Below are positions 34,715-44,732 of a DNA stretch of 64,000 bases, piece after piece. The position numbers were made by a program, and so were the translations under genes. The notes below the pieces were generated by a model, which saw only the letters and a program-made list of their open reading frames with translations, was not told the origin of the DNA and made no database searches. Position 1 is the first letter of the stretch. Each line of letters begins with the position of its first letter. This DNA is from Natranaerovirga pectinivora (lineage in GTDB: Bacteria; Bacillota; Clostridia; Lachnospirales; DSM-24629). The DNA lies in NCBI RefSeq assembly GCF_004342165.1, contig NZ_SMAL01000005.1, positions 124,001 to 188,000 on the forward strand, written 5' to 3'.

Positions 34715-36823
34715 TTATTTTGGATGAATTGGTATAAAAACAGATTTTTCCCTTTCTTTTACATAATTATCTTTTCTTTTCACTGCTAATTCACAAAAAT
34801 AATCTTGAGCATTAATGACATCATTATTTTTTATGTCTATTTTTTGGTATTTGCCATCTGATTTCTTAATTTTAGCTTTTTTATTATCTTTTAATAATAT
34901 TTCTAAAATTTTTATCACGCGTTTTTTGTTTTCTTTGTCACTTATAGGAAATAACAATTCTACTCTTCTATTAAGGTTTCTTGGCATTAAGTCCGCACTG
35001 GACAAAAATAACTGTTCATTTCCATCATCATAAAAGTAAAATATTCTGCTGTGTTCTAAATACTTCCCAACAATGCTTCTCACTGTAATTCTATCGCTAA
35101 TCCCCTTAATACCAGGAATTAAACTACATATTCCCCTGATAATGAGTTCCACTTCAACACCATTATGAGATGCTACATATAATTTTCTTATAATATCATA
35201 ATCACATAATGAATTCATTTTTATAATAATTTTTCCTTTTTTCCCAGACTTTACATGTTCTATTTCTTTATCAATTAGTTTAATAAATTTTTCTCTTAAA
35301 CCATTAGGTGCCATAACCATTTTTTTAAAGCTAGGGGGTTCAGAATAACCTGATAGCGCATTAAACACTACAGATGCATCAGCACCAATTTCATCGTTAC
35401 ATGTTAATATTCCCAAATCTGTATAAAGTTTAGCTGTAATATCATTATAATTTCCCGTCCCTAGGTGGACATATCTTTTTATTCCCTTTGATTCAAGTCT
35501 TACCACCAAAGTAATTTTGCAGTGGGTTTTCAGACCAACAAGTCCATAAATAACATGACAACCCGATTGTTCTAATTTTTTTGCCCACTGTATATTATTT
35601 TCTTCATCAAACCTAGCCTTTAATTCAACAAGTACTGTCACTTGCTTGCCTGCTTCTGCTGCTCTTGCCAATGCTTTAATAATAGGTGAATCTCCACTTA
35701 CTCTGTATAAAGTTTGTTTTATCGCAAGAACATTAGGGTCTTTAGCTGCTGTTTTAATAAAATCAATAATTGGTTCAAAGCTTTCATAAGGATGGTGAAA
35801 TAAAATATCTTTTTCTTTTATGGCCTCAAAAATATCTTCTTTTCCAAATAAGGACTTAGGTTTTTGGGGCTTATATTCTTCGTATTTTAAGTGTTCATAA
35901 CCATTTAATCCAAAGACCTTTATCAAAAATGTTAAATCCAAGGGCCCATCAATTAAGAATATATCTTTATTATGAATATCTAATGATTCTAAGAGTATAT
36001 CGATTAATCTATTATCCATATCTGAAGAAACTTCTAATCTTAATGCATCTCCAAACTTTCTTTTCTTCACAGACTCTTCAATTTCTCTTAGTAAGTCTTG
36101 GGCCTCTTCCTCATCTATTGATAAGTCACTATTTCTTGTAATTCTATAGGTAGTGGCACTAATGACATTGTGACCTAAAAATAGTTTGTTTATATTATGT
36201 TTAATAATTTCTTCTAACAGGATAAATTGTTTTGATTTGTTTTCAGATGGTATTTCAACAAACCTTGGCAAAACAGATGGCACTTGAACCGTTGCAAACA
36301 TTTCTTCATTTTCTTTTTTAATAAGGGCTGCTATATTTAAACTTTTATTATTAATTAAAGGAAATGGTCTACTAGAATCCACTGCCATTGGTGTCAAAAC
36401 AGGGTATAATATCTCTTCAAAGTACTCTTGTACAAATTCTTGTTGGTTTTTAGACAATTTATGCATATTCAAAAACACAATGCCTTCTTTTTCCAGTATT
36501 GGTATGATGTTTTTGTTATACTCTTCATATTGACTGTCAACCAATGTATGTACCCGTTGTGATATTTTTTTCAATTGCATCTTAGATGTTAATCCTGAAA
36601 AATCAGCCTTAATATACCCTGCTTTAACTTGTTCTTTTAAGGATGCAACTCTAATCATAAAAAATTCATCTAAATTAGAGGATACAATTGCTAAAAATTT
36701 TATTCTTTCAAAAATCGGATTTTCGTGATTTTTAGCTTCATCTAATACTCTTTGATTAAATTCTATCCAACTTAACTCTCTATTTTCATAGTTTAATGTA
36801 TTGTCAAAGTTAATCCTTTCCAT
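34715..36823 (-). CDS. ppk1: Polyphosphate kinase 1
   Basis: Reversibly makes polyphosphate from ATP. The 702-residue protein has the four-domain PPK1 layout: N-terminal helical domain with RELSWIEFNQRVLDEA, head domain, and two phospholipase-D-like catalytic domains. Catalytic histidines are in HCKITLVVR (autophosphorylated region) and in the second domain near VGKYLEHSRIFYF. HLGTGNYND is also conserved. The start at 36823 has GAAGGTG upstream; the longer open frame lacks a site. It stands between argF and the envelope operon. No pho box was identified. Confidence 0.95.
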   Translation of the reverse strand: MERINFDNTLNYENRELSWIEFNQRVLDEAKNHENPIFERIKFLAIVSSNLDEFFMIRVASLKEQVKAGYIKADFSGLTSKMQLKKISQRVHTLVDSQYEEYNKNIIPILEKEGIVFLNMHKLSKNQQEFVQEYFEEILYPVLTPMAVDSSRPFPLINNKSLNIAALIKKENEEMFATVQVPSVLPRFVEIPSENKSKQFILLEEIIKHNINKLFLGHNVISATTYRITRNSDLSIDEEEAQDLLREIEESVKKRKFGDALRLEVSSDMDNRLIDILLESLDIHNKDIFLIDGPLDLTFLIKVFGLNGYEHLKYEEYKPQKPKSLFGKEDIFEAIKEKDILFHHPYESFEPIIDFIKTAAKDPNVLAIKQTLYRVSGDSPIIKALARAAEAGKQVTVLVELKARFDEENNIQWAKKLEQSGCHVIYGLVGLKTHCKITLVVRLESKGIKRYVHLGTGNYNDITAKLYTDLGILTCNDEIGADASVVFNALSGYSEPPSFKKMVMAPNGLREKFIKLIDKEIEHVKSGKKGKIIIKMNSLCDYDIIRKLYVASHNGVEVELIIRGICSLIPGIKGISDRITVRSIVGKYLEHSRIFYFYDDGNEQLFLSSADLMPRNLNRRVELLFPISDKENKKRVIKILEILLKDNKKAKIKKSDGKYQKIDIKNNDVINAQDYFCELAVKRKDNYVKEREKSVFIPIHPK

Positions 36824-36928
36824 AGAATCACCTTCCCATAACCGTAATAGTAAATACAAAATTATTATTGAGTTAGTATTATTATAACATAGTACTTTTA
36901 TTTTTACCCTCTTTGATTAATTATCAAT

Positions 36929-36963
36929 AAAAAAAATGTGGCATCATATCAATCCACATTTTT
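36929..36963 (-). terminator. Terminator of the envelope operon
   Basis: Minus-strand stem AATGTGG/CCACATT with a 12-base loop followed by a long T run. It starts directly at the stop of the patatin gene. Confidence 0.8.
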
Positions 36964-38148
36964 TTATATTTCTTTTATAACTTCCAACAATAAAATTCTT
37001 AGGCTATTATCATTCCCATTCTCTATTTTCAACTCGTACTCTTCTATTTTTTCTTTAAGTATAAGAATGAGTTCTTGATCTGTATACTCATTAAACCTTT
37101 CAATCTTAAACTTTGATGCAATAAACTCTAATAAGTAAACAAAAAAATCTTTATAATTCCAATTCTCTACTTTTACAATTCTCTTTGCTATATTTGGAAT
37201 CACATCTTCAAATAACCCTCGACAATTGGATTTTTTAGAGTTAAATATCTTTAATAATTTATTTTTCAATTCCTCGGATAAGTTACATATTCTTTCAATA
37301 TAATAACTTTCACTATTTAATACATTAATGTAATACTTATCTCCTTCTAATCCTTTAAATGTCCTAAGGGCATCGTAATAACCTAATGTCATATTGTACT
37401 TACATTTTGTGTCTTGAAAGTCTAAAATACTTCCTATATCTTCTCTCGGACTAATCTCTACAAGATTAATGTCACTACCTATTTTAACTCTCTTTTCTAC
37501 TCCAACTCCAAATATCCTAATAACAATAATGTTTTTATATTCATTTTCTATTAACATATTGATAGGTACTTTGTTATGAAATCCTCCATCAAGATATCGC
37601 TTGCCGTTAATTTTTTCCTTTTTAAAAATAGGCAGATAAGCGCTAGCAATCAAGTAATCTATTAACTCACCATTAGGAATATCTTTTAAAAAGACTTCTA
37701 TTGGTTTAAGCTCTGATAAGCAAACTGTCACCAATCCAAATTCCTTTTTACACCCACGTATTTTTTCTTCATCTAATATTTCTGATATTAGGGTCCTTAA
37801 AGGTGTAATATCTAGACCTTTATTGATCATTATTTTTTTTAAATCTTTAAAAACTTCAGAGAAGTCGATTGTTTTAAAATCAAATTTTTTTATATTTTCT
37901 ATTATATCATCTCTAACATCCATTACTTGAGAAAATGATATATTTTCCCATATATGAACAGCTTCATTAAAATGATCCATACAAATAAGAGCCCCATTCA
38001 GAGCGCCTACAGATGTTCCTACAACACCCTTTATATTAATATTAAACTCTCTAAGTGCTTTCCACACACCTATCTGATAAGCCCCTCTAGCGCCTCCTCC
38101 TTCTAATGCTAACCCGTACTCCTGACTAGGATCGATTTTCAAATCCAT
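36964..38148 (-). CDS. Patatin-like phospholipase
   Basis: A predicted acyl hydrolase acting on phospholipids or glycolipids. The Ser-Asp dyad architecture is intact: oxyanion loop LEGGGARGAYQIGV, nucleophile elbow GTSVGAL, and DGG in KRYLDGGFHNKVPI. The N-terminal catalytic domain spans about 1-210. The remaining 180 residues are helical and charged, longer than in minimal patatins, and unrecognised. There is no signal peptide, so it is cytoplasmic or membrane-associated. The start at 38148 (394 residues) follows AGGGAGGA; the TTG five codons earlier overlaps that site. It is the last gene of the envelope operon. Confidence 0.9.
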   Translation of the reverse strand: MDLKIDPSQEYGLALEGGGARGAYQIGVWKALREFNINIKGVVGTSVGALNGALICMDHFNEAVHIWENISFSQVMDVRDDIIENIKKFDFKTIDFSEVFKDLKKIMINKGLDITPLRTLISEILDEEKIRGCKKEFGLVTVCLSELKPIEVFLKDIPNGELIDYLIASAYLPIFKKEKINGKRYLDGGFHNKVPINMLIENEYKNIIVIRIFGVGVEKRVKIGSDINLVEISPREDIGSILDFQDTKCKYNMTLGYYDALRTFKGLEGDKYYINVLNSESYYIERICNLSEELKNKLLKIFNSKKSNCRGLFEDVIPNIAKRIVKVENWNYKDFFVYLLEFIASKFKIERFNEYTDQELILILKEKIEEYELKIENGNDNSLRILLLEVIKEI

Positions 38149-38193
38149 ATAGTCCTCCCTCAATTATTTAAAGGAATTTATTAAGCTTTCCTA

Positions 38194-39216
38194 TCAATTT
38201 TTTATTTTTGTTTTAAAAGAAATAGAGTCTAAAAACACGACAACACCACTTATTAATAGCACACCATAGTACACAATAATTCTCCATAAAATCATTGCAT
38301 ATAATAGTACATCTCTAGAAAAAAATATACTAAACAACACATAAAAACCACTTTCTGAAGCACCTATTCCCCCCGGTGTTGGAATAAAACTTACAACAAC
38401 ATACAAAACAGTTTGTATGGCCAATATATCCGTAATAGTTGCTTCATTAAATCCTAATGATAGATATATAAAATAAGTAATTGAAAAATAGCAGGTTATT
38501 TGAAGGAATGTTAGTAAAAATACTTTTATCATCATCCATTTATTATTCTTAAAATCCCCAATGTTTTCAACATAATCATCAATACATCTATAGACTTTTT
38601 CTTTATTGTATTTTTTAAAAAACCTAAATTTTTGTAGAAAACCTATAATAATGTCTACTATTTTTTTTATTACTTTATCATTAAAAGATAATGTAATAAT
38701 AAGAATACATCCAAGTATATTAATAAATAAACCTATCATTATAAATATAATGATTTCTCTTTTTTTCATAAATATTAGATTGTATTTCATTGCAAACATT
38801 GTAAGGGCATATAAAGATATTATCACCTGAAACACAATAAATTTTTTTATGGTTAATGTTGTTCCTTTTGTATAGGATACGCCATATTTACTTTTCATTA
38901 AATAGACTTGTGCTGGTTGACCTCCACTTGCAAAAGGGGTTATTAAACTATAATACTGTCCTACAAATGCAAGAAATAATGATTTTCTAAATGTAAATTG
39001 TGTACTAATATTTTTCCCAATGGTTTGTATAATTAAAGCATTAAAAATAACATAAGCAGTCATTAATAGTATTGCTATACTTAAACAAAATCTATCTGTT
39101 CTTCTAAGAAGTTCAGGAATTTCTGCTAATTCTTTACTTGTTATAATGATATATCCTGTAATCATAGTAAAAAGTATTAATATCATTAAATTTATTATTT
39201 TTTTATTCATGTTCAT
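38194..39216 (-). CDS. YbhN/UPF0104-type integral membrane protein (flippase-like)
   Basis: A 340-residue protein of the lysylphosphatidylglycerol-synthetase transmembrane / UPF0104 family, with about eight hydrophobic helices. Its hallmark motifs are present: ITPFASGGQPAQVYLM and VSFIPTPGGIGASESGFY. Relatives include MprF flippase domains and AglD-type proteins, so lipid or glycolipid translocation is a reasonable but unproven role. The soluble transferase domain of MprF is absent. It starts at the first ATG, behind AAAGG. It sits in an operon with glycolipid-type glycosyltransferases and an LtaS-type enzyme. Confidence 0.88.
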   Translation of the reverse strand: MNMNKKIINLMILILFTMITGYIIITSKELAEIPELLRRTDRFCLSIAILLMTAYVIFNALIIQTIGKNISTQFTFRKSLFLAFVGQYYSLITPFASGGQPAQVYLMKSKYGVSYTKGTTLTIKKFIVFQVIISLYALTMFAMKYNLIFMKKREIIIFIMIGLFINILGCILIITLSFNDKVIKKIVDIIIGFLQKFRFFKKYNKEKVYRCIDDYVENIGDFKNNKWMMIKVFLLTFLQITCYFSITYFIYLSLGFNEATITDILAIQTVLYVVVSFIPTPGGIGASESGFYVLFSIFFSRDVLLYAMILWRIIVYYGVLLISGVVVFLDSISFKTKIKN

Positions 39217-39304
39217 TTACCATGCCTTTCATTCTATTTAAGGCACTTTGGATTGGAAAGATTATTTTCTCCCTTATGTCACACTCTTCCATATGAATCA
39301 TCCT

Positions 39305-39832
39305 CTAATTTTTCAAGTTAATTTTTATTAGACCTGTCTTTGAAATCCAAATTTCTTTTGGATCTCTTAGTTTTATTTTTCCTTCTTTTTGTTCAAAGGC
39401 ATATTTAATTAAATTGTCCCATATCTTTAAAAATCCAAACATATATGTCCCTTTAATTTCTTGAGTTTCAAAACCTCTTTTTTCCGTAATTGGGTATAGA
39501 ACTGTCCTAGCCCATAAACCTTTTACATTTTTATATTTTTCATTTTCCTCTAGTGCTATAGCGAGTAATCTTAATTCTTCATCCAATGCTTTAAATATCT
39601 CTTTAAGACGACTTCCTAATTCTTCCATTTTTGAATTATTAACATGCATTTCTATTACTTCGTCACCCTTTTTTATAATTGAACCATCTTCTAAAATTTT
39701 ATCTTTTCCTTTATATCTATGTTTGCTTAAATAAAAGTATTCTAATCTAGTATTGGGAATTAGCTCCCATTTTCCTAGCTTTCTTACTATATTATCTAGA
39801 ATCACGAAAACCTTTCTAAGGAATTTTCTCAT
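39305..39832 (-). CDS. YkoP-like domain protein
   Basis: A 175-residue protein whose central motif RYKGKDKILEDGSIIKKGD followed by VIEMHVNN matches my recollection of the YkoP-like domain, which in Bacillus occurs next to or fused with polysaccharide deacetylases. Its function is unknown. Here the polysaccharide deacetylase gene is 20 bases upstream, which supports the call. There is no signal peptide or clear membrane helix. The N terminus (RKFLRKVFVILDNIVRKLG) is amphipathic and basic and could bind the membrane surface. Confidence 0.65.
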   Translation of the reverse strand: MRKFLRKVFVILDNIVRKLGKWELIPNTRLEYFYLSKHRYKGKDKILEDGSIIKKGDEVIEMHVNNSKMEELGSRLKEIFKALDEELRLLAIALEENEKYKNVKGLWARTVLYPITEKRGFETQEIKGTYMFGFLKIWDNLIKYAFEQKEGKIKLRDPKEIWISKTGLIKINLKN

Positions 39833-39852
39833 ATATATCAGCCCTTTATCTT

Positions 39853-40542
39853 TTACTTATCAACTGAAACAAATTTATAACCCTTTTCTAATAAAATAGG
39901 AATAACCCTTTTTAAAGCGCCTATGGTGTTATAAGGGGCTAATTTTGCACCGCCACTATCATGGAGTACTATTATGGATTGCTTTTCTATTCTATCAAGT
40001 AATGTCTTACTTATTTTATCAGGACTATTGTTTTTTCTCCAATCATAGGCATTAACAGACCATAAAATAGTTTTTAACTTATTTTTTGAAGCACTAATAA
40101 GTGTAAATAAGTTAAAGGTCCCCCACGGAGGTCTATAGTATTTTAATTCAATGCCTTCATTTTCTAATATTATTTTTGCCTCTTTTATTTCTTTTAATGT
40201 TTTCACAGGCCCCATTAACCAAGCACTTTTGTGATTTAAGGTGTGGAGTCCAATTTCATGTTCTTCAGCTTTCATTCTATGTATTATATCTTTATTTTTC
40301 TCCACTTTTCTTGCAACCACAAAGAAAGTAGCTTTTACATTATGCTCTTTTAAAATATCTAATACTTCATTGGTGTATCTTTCATCAGGTCCATCATCAA
40401 AAGTTAATGCAATCAACTTTTCTGGGGCATCCAATTTATGTTTTATACTTTTTGATATATTCCTCACATAAAAATTAGGTGCAACGGTGTAACCCATGAT
40501 AATAATTCCTAAGAAAAGTATTCCATACACCCACCATTCCAT
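39853..40542 (-). CDS. Polysaccharide deacetylase (NodB domain)
   Basis: A membrane-anchored carbohydrate esterase family 4 enzyme. One N-terminal helix (VYGILFLGIIIMGYTVAPN) precedes the NodB domain. Motif 1 is TFDDGPDE, with the catalytic base and metal Asp. Motif 2 is GLHTLNH, with the two metal-binding His. Motif 3 is RPPWG, motif 4 SVNAYDW, motif 5 IIVLHDSG. All metal ligands are intact, so an active deacetylase is expected, probably acting outside the cell on peptidoglycan, a teichoic polymer or a glycolipid sugar. GGTG lies 6 bases before the chosen ATG at 40542; upstream TTG and ATG starts are possible. Confidence 0.9.
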   Translation of the reverse strand: MEWWVYGILFLGIIIMGYTVAPNFYVRNISKSIKHKLDAPEKLIALTFDDGPDERYTNEVLDILKEHNVKATFFVVARKVEKNKDIIHRMKAEEHEIGLHTLNHKSAWLMGPVKTLKEIKEAKIILENEGIELKYYRPPWGTFNLFTLISASKNKLKTILWSVNAYDWRKNNSPDKISKTLLDRIEKQSIIVLHDSGGAKLAPYNTIGALKRVIPILLEKGYKFVSVDK

Positions 40543-40572
40543 CTTCATCACCAAATTTCTATATTCTCATTT

Positions 40573-41688
40573 TTAACTAAATAAAATATCCTTAATATTT
40601 TCTAAGAATGGGTTAATATCAATCTCATTTTTTATTAGGGCTAAACGTTCTTTATACCTTTCAATATAGCCTTCGTCATCTAATAACTCTTTTACTTTAT
40701 TTTTCAACTCAAGTTCATTATTAACTATTATGCCTATGTTATTTTCTCTTATGAACTTACAATTTTCTTTTTCTTGACCTAAATCCGGCTTTAAAATTAC
40801 AAATGGCACCTTAGAGATAATAGATTCAAATAAAGTTATTCCCCCTGGTTTACCAACTAGAAAATCACTTCCCTTAATGATTTCATCAATCTTATTTGTG
40901 AAACCGACAATAGTAATATTGTCTAAACTAAGATTTTCTAATTTCTTGTATAATTTTTCATTTTTCCCAGTGCTAATAATAAAATGAGCCTTTTCTAAAT
41001 TATTTAACCATAAATAGAAGTCTTCATTTTTAGGTAACAAACCAAAACCTCCACCTAAAATTGTGACAACCTTCTTATGGATTGGTATATTATTTATTAT
41101 TTCTAGCTGACATATTTCATCTTTTTTATAAAAACTTTCCCTAATTGGTATCCCTGTAACAGCGATCTTGCTTTCCTCTACTCCTTTTTTAATTAACATT
41201 GTCTTTATACTATTTGTAGCAACACAGTATAAATCTGTATGTGGATAAATCCATTCATTCGTTGCCACAATATCTGTTATAAATGTTATTAAGGGAATTT
41301 TTATATTGTTTTTTTCTTTATAGTTAGAAACATATCCAGAACAAACAGGGAATGTTGATATTATTACTTTAGGTTTTAACCTATCTAATTCATTTTTAGT
41401 TCTTTTTTCTATTATGAAAGAAGCTGTATCAAATTTTTTTATTTTTGGAAACATTTCTTTACAATAATAATAATTGTTGTAAAGCCAGCTCCCTCTTTTA
41501 ACTAATAGTTCATAGCTTTTATATATTTTTTTATAACTTTTGGGTTTGGTCATTTTATAAAAGTCTTGAACCCTAATATTTACATCTATAAAATTAGACT
41601 TTATCATTTCCATTATTGCTTTTGAAACAGACAGATGTCCATTCCCAAATTGAGCTGTTAGAATTAAAACATCTATTTTATCCTCCAT
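40573..41688 (-). CDS. MGDG synthase / UgtP-type glycosyltransferase 1
   Basis: A 371-residue GT28-type enzyme resembling monogalactosyldiacylglycerol synthases and Bacillus UgtP, which add hexoses from UDP-sugars to diacylglycerol. It has the N-terminal motif LTAQFGNGHLSVSKAI, a DLYCVATNSIKTMLIKKGV segment, and the C-terminal nucleotide-sugar loop GKPGGITLFES. It starts inside the end of its neighbour gene (11-base overlap), so the pair is translationally coupled. The first-motif Gly/His spacing is more divergent than in gene 2, so donor or acceptor may differ. GGAG precedes the ATG. Confidence 0.87.
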   Translation of the reverse strand: MEDKIDVLILTAQFGNGHLSVSKAIMEMIKSNFIDVNIRVQDFYKMTKPKSYKKIYKSYELLVKRGSWLYNNYYYCKEMFPKIKKFDTASFIIEKRTKNELDRLKPKVIISTFPVCSGYVSNYKEKNNIKIPLITFITDIVATNEWIYPHTDLYCVATNSIKTMLIKKGVEESKIAVTGIPIRESFYKKDEICQLEIINNIPIHKKVVTILGGGFGLLPKNEDFYLWLNNLEKAHFIISTGKNEKLYKKLENLSLDNITIVGFTNKIDEIIKGSDFLVGKPGGITLFESIISKVPFVILKPDLGQEKENCKFIRENNIGIIVNNELELKNKVKELLDDEGYIERYKERLALIKNEIDINPFLENIKDILFS

Positions 41689-42811
41689 ATTTAATTCTCC
41701 GCTCTGCTATTTCTTCGTACTCATTCATCAAATTTACTGCTAAATCCACTGTACTATCTAATGAATGGGTTTTTGTAATTTCTAATATGTTTTGCTTCAT
41801 TTTTTGAAGCATCACAGGGTTCTCAATTAATTCAGTTATGATCTGACTTAACTCTTTTACTTCAGATTTTTTCGCAACCCCTGCATTAACCAAAACATCT
41901 GTATTTTCTTTTTCTTGACCAGGGATATAGTAAGGTATTATCATAGGTATATTTTTTATTAAGGATTCAGAGACTGTTAATCCACCAGGTTTTGAAATAA
42001 TAACATCTGATATATCCATATATTCAGGCACATTACTTGTGAATCCTATAATCTCAATAATTTTATTGCCTAATCCTGATCCATATTTATTCTCTAGGGA
42101 TTTTTTAAGGGTCTCATTATTCCCACAAATTACTATCATTCTTAAAGGGTAATCTACTTTTAACAGATTTTTTAATGATTTTTTTATTGCATTTACACCC
42201 ATACTTCCACCCATTAGTAGAATTGTAAACTCTGATTTACTCTCATTTTTTTCTTTTTTGGTATGAAACTCTCTTCTTACAGGTATGCCATAGGCATAGA
42301 CTCTATTCCCATCTACACCCTTTTTTATTAAGCTATCTTTTGTATAAATACTTCCAGCTATATAAGCATCAACATTTTTATTCACATAACTTTTATGGGC
42401 TTGATAATCTGTTACAACAGAAATAAATGGTACTTCAATCCCTTTTTCATCTTTGATATTTGATATAACATTGACGAACATTGGATGGGTACATATAATT
42501 AGTCTTGGTTTGTGTTCTAAAATTATATTGTATATTTTTTCTTCTAAAGTTCTAATGCATAATTTGGTTAATCTATTGTTTAATACTTGATAATTGCTGA
42601 TTTTATAAAGGGTTCCATACATTTTGGGTAGTTTTGTTGCCAACACTTTATAACCATCAGATATTATTGTATCAAGAGATTTGCTAATTTCTTTAGTCGG
42701 TTCAATTGTTAATACCTCGTAGGCTTGAGCTTCTAATTCTTTCTTCAGTGAATTCGCAGCTGAATTATGACCATGCCCTGCAGAAACTGTAAAAATCAAA
42801 ACTTTTTTCAT
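41678..42811 (-). CDS. MGDG synthase / UgtP-type glycosyltransferase 2
   Basis: Paralogue of the next gene, 377 residues, with the canonical N-terminal TVSAGHGHNSAANSL, the middle ITDYQAH-type segment (VVTDYQAHKSYV), AYGIPVRREF, GGSMGVNAIKKSL and SKPGGLTVSES. These are the family's acceptor and UDP-sugar-binding features. Enzymes of this type build mono- and dihexosyl-diacylglycerol, the anchor of lipoteichoic acid. It is 40 bases after the LtaS-type gene. AGGGGG precedes the ATG. Two such enzymes in tandem could add successive sugars to one lipid. Confidence 0.9.
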   Translation of the reverse strand: MKKVLIFTVSAGHGHNSAANSLKKELEAQAYEVLTIEPTKEISKSLDTIISDGYKVLATKLPKMYGTLYKISNYQVLNNRLTKLCIRTLEEKIYNIILEHKPRLIICTHPMFVNVISNIKDEKGIEVPFISVVTDYQAHKSYVNKNVDAYIAGSIYTKDSLIKKGVDGNRVYAYGIPVRREFHTKKEKNESKSEFTILLMGGSMGVNAIKKSLKNLLKVDYPLRMIVICGNNETLKKSLENKYGSGLGNKIIEIIGFTSNVPEYMDISDVIISKPGGLTVSESLIKNIPMIIPYYIPGQEKENTDVLVNAGVAKKSEVKELSQIITELIENPVMLQKMKQNILEITKTHSLDSTVDLAVNLMNEYEEIAERRIKYGG

Positions 42812-42851
42812 TTTAGTCCCCCTAACTTATGATCCTAATATAATGTATTAC

Positions 42852-44708
42852 TTATTCATTGCTTGCATATTGCTGATTGTATATCTCAATAATATTGTTG
42901 TCTAAGACATATTTAGATTCCGTTACCAAAGTGATGGCTCTCTTAGAGTATTTCTCCAATCCTTCAAGTGATACAATTTCTTTTGTATCTAAGTCCCTTG
43001 CAATAGAATTCTCAAATATGCCATCCCTTGACATTTCAAATATTACATTATCTTTGATAAAGGATCCTTCTAACATATAGGTGATTGATGCTACAAACCC
43101 TTCCTTTGCATTTACTAAGTCCCTACCGAATATAAAAGGATGTTTTATTTCTAACCCCATTATATTAGCCACTGTAGGAAATAAATCAACTTGACCGCCA
43201 ACTGTACTAATTGTTTTAGTTTTGTCCATTCCTGGTATATGGATAATCAATGGCACTCTTAACATTTCATCGTAGTTATAGTCATAACCTAAGAATTCAC
43301 TCATTTGTTTATTAATCTGAACATCCTTACAATTTAAACCATGGTGATCTCCATAAATAACTATAATGGAATCATCATATAAATCTTTTTCTTTTAAGTC
43401 GTTAATAAATTCTTCAATTGCTTCATCTACATATCTTACTGATTGAAGATAATTCCCAAAAATAGTACCTATATCTTCTTCTTTCAATTCTAATGTGGCT
43501 AAGCCTTCAGGCAGTACAAATGGATGATGTGAAGACAAAGCTACAATTAAAGAATAAAAAGGGTTATCTATATTCTGTAGGTATTCAGCCGTTTGTCTAA
43601 ACAACTCTTTATCCGATAACCCCAGTGAAATCTTATCTGTCATTTCTAATTCATCTTGACTTATAAATGTATCTATTCCTTGATAGGGATACGCTCTATC
43701 TCTATTCCAAAAATTACCTCTAAATCCATGAAATGCAAATGTACTATACCCTTCACGTTTTAATAACCAAGGCAATCCCTCGAAGTAATTGTCTTCATAT
43801 AATCTGTATGCTTCTCCTTGAATCACAGGATATATACTGTTATTTATAGTAAATTCAGCATCAGATGTATTACCTCTTCCAATGTTTTGAAAAAAATGAT
43901 CAAAATAGATAGTGTCATTATTTAATAATTCATTTATTGTAGGCGTTATTATTTGTTCATTATACTCTCTATTAATAACAAAGTTTTGAATTGATTCTAA
44001 TTGAATGATTATCAAATTCCTGTTTTTTCCTATCCCATAATAATTATCCTTTTTAATAGATTTAACATTTTCGCTTATAACAGCAACTATATCCTCCATA
44101 GGTTTTTCTTCCGTAACCACTCTATCATAAGTATTCATAATTAAATCTTTTACGTGATACGTGAAAAACTCTGTATGATTCACTTTCTTTATTGCATCTG
44201 CTTTTAATGGATTAATAGCAAATACCACTATCAATAATGTAAATACTGTAATCAACCCTGTATTTTTAACATTTAGATACTTCATAGGAGTACTATTGTT
44301 TTTTAGTTTAGACTTCTTAAAATATTTTATTACTATTGGTATGTCTAAAAATAAAATAATACTAATAGGTGGCATAGCAAATTTTACACTTTCATCCACT
44401 ACAAACAAACTATTAATTTGCCATATTTGATTAATAGATGTCAGTTGATTGAAGTAACTAAAATACACTGTATTAGCAAACATCAACATAGTAATAACTA
44501 TATAAATTAAAGTAAAAATAGAACCACTATATTTGGCATTGCTTGTAAAACAACAATAAAAAATAAACATTAAATAAATCAGTGTAATCCCACCAACAAA
44601 ACCATTTATTGGGGATAAATCTATTAATGTATAATATAGTACAATTTTAAATGAAAAAAGTACAATTAACCAATAATGGTCAGCTATTAAATCTTTTATA
44701 TTCTTCAT
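42852..44708 (-). CDS. LtaS family polyglycerolphosphate/phosphoglycerol transferase
   Basis: A membrane-bound alkaline-phosphatase-superfamily enzyme of the lipoteichoic acid synthase family, 618 residues. About five N-terminal helices (1-165) precede a large extracellular sulfatase-fold domain. Catalytic features are IIIQLESIQNF (metal-binding Glu), GRGNTSDAEF (nucleophilic Thr), HFFQNIG and YGDHHGLN (Asp-His metal ligands). A transglycerolphosphate polymerase on a glycolipid anchor is the family role, but related enzymes transfer single groups. It heads a seven-gene operon. GAGGTG precedes the ATG; a 10-bp hairpin lies in its leader. Confidence 0.92.
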   Translation of the reverse strand: MKNIKDLIADHYWLIVLFSFKIVLYYTLIDLSPINGFVGGITLIYLMFIFYCCFTSNAKYSGSIFTLIYIVITMLMFANTVYFSYFNQLTSINQIWQINSLFVVDESVKFAMPPISIILFLDIPIVIKYFKKSKLKNNSTPMKYLNVKNTGLITVFTLLIVVFAINPLKADAIKKVNHTEFFTYHVKDLIMNTYDRVVTEEKPMEDIVAVISENVKSIKKDNYYGIGKNRNLIIIQLESIQNFVINREYNEQIITPTINELLNNDTIYFDHFFQNIGRGNTSDAEFTINNSIYPVIQGEAYRLYEDNYFEGLPWLLKREGYSTFAFHGFRGNFWNRDRAYPYQGIDTFISQDELEMTDKISLGLSDKELFRQTAEYLQNIDNPFYSLIVALSSHHPFVLPEGLATLELKEEDIGTIFGNYLQSVRYVDEAIEEFINDLKEKDLYDDSIIVIYGDHHGLNCKDVQINKQMSEFLGYDYNYDEMLRVPLIIHIPGMDKTKTISTVGGQVDLFPTVANIMGLEIKHPFIFGRDLVNAKEGFVASITYMLEGSFIKDNVIFEMSRDGIFENSIARDLDTKEIVSLEGLEKYSKRAITLVTESKYVLDNNIIEIYNQQYASNE

Positions 44709-44732
44709 ATTGCACCTCTATGATTACATTTT

